Assembly (NCBI GenBank): GCA_044228285.1 | Contig: JBGAVD010000003.1 | Location: 434,001-498,000, forward strand | Reading direction: 5' to 3' | Length of the DNA stretch: 64,000 nt | Source: JBBATK01 sp044228285 | Lineage (GTDB): Bacteria; Bacteroidota; Ignavibacteria; Kapaibacteriales; NICIL-2 | Shown: positions 59,292-64,000 of the stretch, one piece after another | Layout: every line of letters starts with the position of its first letter | How positions within the stretch are numbered: position 1 is the stretch's first letter | Translations under genes and position numbers: made by a program | The notes under the pieces: model-generated | What the model saw: only the letters and a program-made list of their open reading frames with translations | Told to the model about the DNA's origin: nothing | Database searches by the model: none

Positions 59292-60089
59292 ATGGATCAG
59301 TCTGAAGCGCAGAACATTCTCATCAAACCTATCGGTGTTCTTCACACGCCTTTTCGTGAACGCTACCTTGCTCCTTTGCAAGCAGAAATGGAGAGCGACC
59401 AATATTCCACCATTGAACTCCACGAACACTGCAACTACGAAACAGCTTTGCGAGATATCGATGGCTTCTCGCATATCTGGGTTATCTGGTGGTTTCACGA
59501 GGCGAAGTCCTGGAAACCTGTGGTGCAAACTCCTCGAGATGGAACGAAACATGGTCTCTTTGCAACTCGCTCTCCCCATCGTCCAAACCCTGTAGCTATC
59601 TCTGCAGTTCGTTTGCACGAAGTGAAGGGTCGCTTTCTTCGCATCTCAGGTGCGGACATGCTGGAGGGAACTCCAGTTATAGACCTCAAGCCCTACATAG
59701 CGCAACACGATTCTTTCCCAGATGCCACCGAAGGCTGGACAAACTCTCCAACCTGGAAGATGAAGTATTCTCTTCAATGGTCGGAACAAGCCCTACAACA
59801 AGTACAGTTCATCAATGAGCACTGCGCCTACAATCTCTATGACTTAGTGCAGCGTCGATTACTTCTCAACCCTTTTACCACAAGCTCTAACCGTATTATT
59901 CAACACAACGACACTCAGTTCACTCTGGGAAGTCGTGCATGGCGCATTGACTATGAATTGCATTTTGCTGAAGTCAGGGTTGTGTCTATCCGTTCCTCTT
60001 ACACCGCACAAAACATCAATCAAGCCGATATTGAGCTTGACTCGCAGGATGCGGCGGCTCATCGCTTGTATCTCCAGCTCTTTGCATAG
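59292..60089 (+). CDS. trmO: tRNA (t6A37) N6-methyltransferase TrmO (TsaA family)
   Basis: 265 residues from ATG 59292 (the frame begins at 59244). The TsaA/YaeB domain is complete: IKPIGVLHTPFRERY, HIWVIWWFHEA, the hallmark TRSPHRPNPVAIS and LDLKPYIAQHD-like DLKPYIAQHDSF. Family reaction: SAM-dependent methylation of N6-threonylcarbamoyladenosine at position 37 of tRNA-Thr. The C-terminal extension of about 100 residues (NLYDLVQRRLLLNPFTTSS to LYLQLFA) is found in many members. It is followed by a hairpin and an aminotransferase gene. Confidence 0.88.
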   Translation: MDQSEAQNILIKPIGVLHTPFRERYLAPLQAEMESDQYSTIELHEHCNYETALRDIDGFSHIWVIWWFHEAKSWKPVVQTPRDGTKHGLFATRSPHRPNPVAISAVRLHEVKGRFLRISGADMLEGTPVIDLKPYIAQHDSFPDATEGWTNSPTWKMKYSLQWSEQALQQVQFINEHCAYNLYDLVQRRLLLNPFTTSSNRIIQHNDTQFTLGSRAWRIDYELHFAEVRVVSIRSSYTAQNINQADIELDSQDAAAHRLYLQLFA

Positions 60090-60103
60090 ATCGGTCTTGA
60101 GCT

Positions 60104-60120
60104 GTGCAGCTTCGCTGCAC
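60104..60120. other. UUC-loop hairpin after trmO
   Basis: GTGCAGC (60104-60110), loop TTC, GCTGCAC (60114-60120): a perfect 7-bp stem without T-run. Confidence 0.45.
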
Positions 60121-60294
60121 GTGTATTACTATCACTCCAACGATCCTTTGGGAAGCCGAAGGCGCTATGAACCTTACTTCAGCGTGATTGGTTCAGTTCT
60201 CAATTCTCTTCTGTGCCCATAGCTTGTCGTCGTATTTTGCGCACGCACTCGTTGCCAGAAACGTACACCAAGAATACACCACATCTAAGAAGCT

Positions 60295-61503
60295 ATGTCT
60301 ACCTCATCAGATCTCATTCAGCGCGAGCACAAAGTCATTTATCAAACCTACAAGCGATTGCCAATCGTCATTGAGTCGGCAAAGGGATGTCACATTCAAG
60401 CCAAAGACGGCAAAACATATCTCGACATGCTCAGTGGTATTGCCGTGAATGCACTGGGCTATGCGCACCCACGACTCATCGCTGCGGCTGAAGCTCAGTT
60501 ACATCGCTATTTGCACGTGTCGAACTTCTTCTATCAAGAACCACAGATACGTCTGGCTGAATTACTCTGCGCCCAAAGCGGCTACTCGAAGGTTGTGTTT
60601 ACCAACTCTGGTGCTGAGGCATGGGATGCAGCTATGAAGTTAGCCAGAGCTTATGGTAATGCGCACGGCCACAGCGGCGACGTGATTGGCTTCAAAGGAG
60701 GCTTCCACGGTCGCACCTACGGCGCACTCTCCGTTATGGACAAAGAACTGTACAAGAAAGGTATGGAGCCTTTCCTCCCAGGTACCCAAGTCATCGCCTA
60801 CAACGACATTGAGGCTTTACGCGCGACGGTAAATGCAACAACCTGTGCAGTGGCATTGGAATGTATACAAGGTGAGGGTGGTATTAGCCAGGCAGATGAT
60901 GAGTTCATGAAAGAGCTCGTACAATTGCGCGAACAGTTTGGCTTTGTTATTATCGTGGATGAAGTGCAGACAGGCGTTGGGCGTACTGGTGACTTCTTTG
61001 CCTTTGAGCGCTATGGCTTTCAGCCCGACATCATCACCATGGCAAAGGGTTTGGGTGGCGGACTCCCCTTAGGCGCAGTGTTAGCTTCAGAGAAACTCAG
61101 CTCGGTATGGCAGCAAGGACAGCATGGAAGCACCTACGGTGGGAACGCACTAGCCTGTGCTACTGGCATCGTAGTTCTTGAAGAGCTTGCTAGTGGCTTG
61201 CAACAGCACGTACGCACAATCTCAGCAGAGCTACGTTCAGGATTAGATCAGATTCACAGTGAGTTTCCAGAATACATTTTGCAAGTCCGCGGTCGAGGTC
61301 TGATGCTCGGCTTGGCTTTATGTGAGAACTCAACAACACTGCGAGACGCGTTGATCGATCGCGGGGTCATTACCAGTGCTACAGCCGAGACCGTGCTCCG
61401 CATTGTTCCGCCTTTTGTCATTGGCAAAGAAGAAGTAGCGGAGTTCCTAGATAAACTGCGAGAGAGCATTCGTTTCTGTTTAAAGAAAACGCCAACAGCA
61501 TAA
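60295..61503 (+). CDS. argD: acetylornithine/class III aminotransferase
   Basis: 402 residues, fold-type I PLP enzyme of class III. LDMLSGIAVNALGYAHPRL, FTNSGAEAWDAAMKLARAYG and FKGGFHGRTYGALS form the N-terminal part; the PLP Asp is in VIIVDEVQTGVGRTGDFFA; the Schiff-base Lys is in ITMAKGLGGGLPLGAV. STYGGNALACAT and the C-terminal ARG-binding RGRGLMLGL complete it. ArgD transfers the amino group between N-acetylornithine and 2-oxoglutarate; related enzymes act on succinylornithine, GABA or lysine derivatives, and the specific one is not fixed by context, as no other arg gene is near. Confidence 0.85.
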   Translation: MSTSSDLIQREHKVIYQTYKRLPIVIESAKGCHIQAKDGKTYLDMLSGIAVNALGYAHPRLIAAAEAQLHRYLHVSNFFYQEPQIRLAELLCAQSGYSKVVFTNSGAEAWDAAMKLARAYGNAHGHSGDVIGFKGGFHGRTYGALSVMDKELYKKGMEPFLPGTQVIAYNDIEALRATVNATTCAVALECIQGEGGISQADDEFMKELVQLREQFGFVIIVDEVQTGVGRTGDFFAFERYGFQPDIITMAKGLGGGLPLGAVLASEKLSSVWQQGQHGSTYGGNALACATGIVVLEELASGLQQHVRTISAELRSGLDQIHSEFPEYILQVRGRGLMLGLALCENSTTLRDALIDRGVITSATAETVLRIVPPFVIGKEEVAEFLDKLRESIRFCLKKTPTA

Positions 61504-61606
61504 ACCAAGCTAAGTTGAGCATAGTCTGAGCATCAACTCGCTGTTGAGACGGCTCACGATTCAATGAAAATGGAATACACTTTTATCACTAATAAGTGGA
61601 GACTCT

Positions 61607-62335
61607 ATGTCAAGATTCTTAGCTACCAAGCTTCAGCGCACAATTGCTCTTGCCTTATGTTTTCTTGCATTCCATAGTTCGCAAGCAAAGGCAACAAACT
61701 TCGGATTGAAAGTTGGCGCGTCGATTCCCCAGTGGTCGCTTGCGGCTGACAAAGCAAAGTCTGAAGATTACACCATTAAGAACTTGAGTGACTTTAGCAT
61801 TTGCGGTATTGTCTCGGTGCCACTTACTGACTACATCAGCTTACAGATTGAACCAGCTTATTCACGACAAGAGTTCACATTGGAGTACCAGAAAGCTGCG
61901 TTGCAGTCCATGACCAACATGCAGTTCCCAACATCACTGCCAAACACTTTGTCGTTTACTCACGACTTCGTCAACATTAACTGCCCAGTCCTGCTCAAGC
62001 TCTACCCCACAGATAGTGGTGTTAGACCCTACATGTTGGCAGGTGTCGTGGCAGGCGTTAATCTCTCAGCAACTGCTACGGCGAACTTCGATACCACCAG
62101 CATGAATCTGAGCACGCCCATCGAAGTCAAACCCGAAGCTCATGCCATCACCTATGGCCTTCAAGCAGGCGCAGGCATCGAGATCCCACTCTTTGCATCT
62201 ATCCGTTTTGTTGCTGATGCTCGCTACAGCTTTGCACTCAGCGATGCAGCATCATTGACTGCCTTCAACACAGCGCTTGGTAGCGTGAAAGCGTCTCATT
62301 TTCTTTTGCTGGCTGGTGTTGAGTTGAGCTTATAA
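61607..62335 (+). CDS. outer-membrane beta-barrel protein (PorT/OMP_b-brl family)
   Basis: 242 residues with a signal peptide (ending SSQAKA, residue 28). The mature part has eight or so beta strands with alternating pattern: FGLKVGASIPQWSL, ISLQIEPAYSRQEFTLEY, FVNINCPVLLKLYP, YMLAGVVAGVNL, TYGLQAGAGIEIPLF and FLLLAGVELSL at the C-terminus. This is the common small barrel of Bacteroidota. Function not known; typical members are pores or anchors. The gene follows argD by 104 bases and converges on murF. Confidence 0.82.
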   Translation: MSRFLATKLQRTIALALCFLAFHSSQAKATNFGLKVGASIPQWSLAADKAKSEDYTIKNLSDFSICGIVSVPLTDYISLQIEPAYSRQEFTLEYQKAALQSMTNMQFPTSLPNTLSFTHDFVNINCPVLLKLYPTDSGVRPYMLAGVVAGVNLSATATANFDTTSMNLSTPIEVKPEAHAITYGLQAGAGIEIPLFASIRFVADARYSFALSDAASLTAFNTALGSVKASHFLLLAGVELSL

Positions 62336-62510
62336 GAAGAGTCCAGCAGGACACGACATGGTTGATGGAAGGTGTCACAAGAATGAGCGACAACAGGATA
62401 CAGACTTGCACAGTGTATCGTGCGCTGGGAATGCGTGTGCGGACGATAGTCCTGGATAGAAGTGTAAGGAAGAACTTGTAATGACCAGCACACTATTCTA
62501 CTGGATAGGT

Positions 62511-63971
62511 CTAGTGCTGCGTTGTTAGCTCAGCGATCACTTTCTCCAGTGCCATTCCTCGAGAACCTTTGAGCACTAATACGTCCGCTTCCCTCAGTTC
62601 TTCATGCAGCAGCTGCGCTGCTGCAGTATGCGAAGCAGCGTGTAGATGTCGGGCTTTAGGAGTTGACATTGACTCCTGTAGCTCTGCGGAAGACTGAGTT
62701 AGATATTCAGCAGCTGCGCCCATCTCATCTCCTAGAGTCACAACCAGATCTGCAGTCACGAGAGCCATCGCCAGAATATCTCGATGAGCTTGTGCTGTTG
62801 CATCTCCGAGTTCGCGCATGTCACCGAGCATAGCAACCCGACGTCGCGCTGGAAAAGCTTTGAGCGTTTGCAAAGCCATGCGCATTGAAGATGGGTTGGC
62901 GTTATAGCAATCGTTTAGCAAGTGCACGTGTTGAGGCAGGGCTAGGTCTTGAATTTGCATTCGTGCATAGCCATGAACTGGAGCTGGAGTGTATGAAGCC
63001 AGAGCTTCTGCGCAGAGTTCTAGACTCATTCCAACAGAGTTTGCTACTGCCAGAGCAGCTAGTGCGTTGAGTGCCGAGGCAAAGCCGACCGTTTGGAGTT
63101 GCACGGTCGTTTTCGCATGTGGACATTGAAGCGCAATGCTAGGTCTGAGGTGTGCATCGAAGGAGATTGCACCATACATATTCAAGTTTGATGCTTCTTC
63201 TGAGCGCGTACCAAAACGATAGCATTGTGGCAGGGTGTTCGCGTACTTCCTCAGTCTGTCGTCGTCCATATTAACTATACTATGCACCTTCTGTTGAGCA
63301 GCATAGCGATAGAGCGCTGTTTCCTCCATCTCTACTCCATCAAGATCACGCAGTTTCTCCAGGTGCTCTTCGCCAATATTGGTGATGAGTGCGTGTGTGG
63401 GGTGGACCATTGCAGAGAGAACTTCAATTTCACCCGGTTCATTTGTCCCTATCTCGATCACCGCTGCTTCATGAAATTTCGTGAGCTGAAGCAAAGTGAG
63501 CGGAGTGCCAACGCGATTGTTGTAGTTGGCTTCGGTTTTTAGGGTGAGGAATCTTGAGGACAAAACATGCGCGCACAGATCCTTCGTAGTCGTCTTTCCG
63601 TTAGCACCTGCAACGGCTACGACAGGAATGGCAAATCGCTTACGGTGATAGCGTGCTAGATCTGCCAGGGCAATCAACGAATCTTCTACCACGATGCGAG
63701 CGAAGGCCGGAAAACTACGTCCTGGTCCTGCCTCCCACTCTGGAAGCCACCGTTCTTCAAAGAGCACAGCAACGGCACCTTGTTCTATGGCTGATGCAAT
63801 GTGATCATGCGCATCGAAGCGTTCACCTTTGAGGGCTACAAACAGACATCCGGGCTGGAGACTACGCGTGTCGGTACATACACCGATCGAGGCATAGTAG
63901 TCAGGGATCTTTGCTTGAGTAGCAAAAATGTTGTGAAGATCTTCAGCAGAAAAGGCCGCAAAATTTGTCAT
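62511..63971 (-). CDS. murF: UDP-MurNAc-tripeptide D-alanyl-D-alanine ligase
   Basis: 486 residues with the three Mur-ligase domains. The N-domain is SIGVCTDTRSLQPGCLFVAL with FDAHDHIASAIEQGAVAV; the ATP loop is VAVAGANGKTTTKDL; then the NNRVGTPLTLL, IEIGTNEPGEIEVL and NIGEEHLEKL blocks that distinguish MurF; the C-domain has LNDCYNANPSSMRMAL and LGDMRELG. Reaction: ATP-dependent addition of D-Ala-D-Ala to the UDP-MurNAc-tripeptide in the cytoplasm, completing the peptidoglycan precursor. Its start is 29 bases from the window end; the neighbours, probably other mur/mra genes, are outside. The start ATG is at 63971. Confidence 0.95.
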   Translation of the reverse strand: MTNFAAFSAEDLHNIFATQAKIPDYYASIGVCTDTRSLQPGCLFVALKGERFDAHDHIASAIEQGAVAVLFEERWLPEWEAGPGRSFPAFARIVVEDSLIALADLARYHRKRFAIPVVAVAGANGKTTTKDLCAHVLSSRFLTLKTEANYNNRVGTPLTLLQLTKFHEAAVIEIGTNEPGEIEVLSAMVHPTHALITNIGEEHLEKLRDLDGVEMEETALYRYAAQQKVHSIVNMDDDRLRKYANTLPQCYRFGTRSEEASNLNMYGAISFDAHLRPSIALQCPHAKTTVQLQTVGFASALNALAALAVANSVGMSLELCAEALASYTPAPVHGYARMQIQDLALPQHVHLLNDCYNANPSSMRMALQTLKAFPARRRVAMLGDMRELGDATAQAHRDILAMALVTADLVVTLGDEMGAAAEYLTQSSAELQESMSTPKARHLHAASHTAAAQLLHEELREADVLVLKGSRGMALEKVIAELTTQH

Positions 63972-64000
63972 ACGATGGAATACAGCTGCCGAGTGGAACA

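Noticed and set aside
1..64000. tRNA, rRNA, integrase or transposase genes
   Set aside because: None was recognised on reading through the intergenic regions and the translated frames.

Overview
The window looks like a chromosomal segment from the Bacteroidota/Chlorobiota superphylum, most likely a flagellated side lineage such as Kapabacteria or a relative (inference). Supporting signs are two secreted proteins with type IX secretion (T9SS type A) C-terminal sorting domains, OmpA-type and beta-barrel outer-membrane proteins, TAnnTTTG-type promoter elements, a fused CrtYcd-type lycopene cyclase, and bS21 preceded by a small conserved gene. Flagellar genes are unusual for classical Bacteroidota but fit such a lineage. 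I saw no rRNA, tRNA, CRISPR array, transposase, integrase or phage gene. Most of the window is ordinary core genome, with some lineage-specific genes in between.

Layout. 0-3.3 kb: the end of an OmpA-family protein, an AlkD-like glycosylase and a secreted HMA-domain protein. 3.3-9.1 kb: a tightly packed minus-strand carotenoid operon, in transcription order crtI, crtB, an unknown secreted protein, an SRPBCC protein, crtZ, crtYcd and a GT1-type glycosyltransferase. 9.1-17.2 kb: a 1-Cys peroxiredoxin behind a coupled 18-codon leader ORF, a MOSC protein, an MsbA-like ABC exporter, an LtaS-like sulfatase-fold enzyme, an acyl-CoA dehydrogenase and SSB. 17.3-25.2 kb: an MCE protein, a 1027-residue T9SS protein, PurF, an esterase and an MqnA-like protein. 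25.6-30.5 kb: an ABC/HlyD/TolC export operon whose ATPase has degenerate Q-loop and signature motifs. 30.9-36.5 kb: a 745-residue T9SS protein, a Tudor-like small protein plus bS21, a GT2-TPR protein, a secreted glutathione peroxidase and a STAS protein. 36.6-43.7 kb: a TPR-histidine kinase, PurK, MutY, CoaD, a GT4 and a Popeye-like cNMP-domain membrane protein. 44.1-50.3 kb: flgB, flgC, an unknown gene, fliE, fliF and fliG, facing a sigma54-dependent response regulator. 51.2-57.6 kb: an AT-hook nucleoid protein, a fatty-acid hydroxylase, a YbjQ protein, DeoC, a metallophosphoesterase, and a cyclase/Maf/ABC-permease operon. 57.8-64 kb: flagellin, TrmO, an ArgD-type aminotransferase, an outer-membrane barrel protein and MurF.

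How the genes fit together. The carotenoid operon holds the steps from GGPP to a hydroxylated and probably glycosylated beta-carotene derivative; GGPP synthase is not here. The flagellar genes carry what looks like a two-tier control: a sigma54-like -24/-12 element before flgB, a GAFTGA-containing activator at the far end of the same cluster, and a sigma28-like promoter with exact 11-bp spacing before flagellin. Many gene ends carry intrinsic terminators; several others have short stable hairpins without a U-tract.

I found no clear new defence or mobile system. The best candidates for undescribed biology are the unknown genes inside the carotenoid and flagellar operons, the degenerate ABC exporter, the AT-hook protein, and the leader ORF before the peroxiredoxin.
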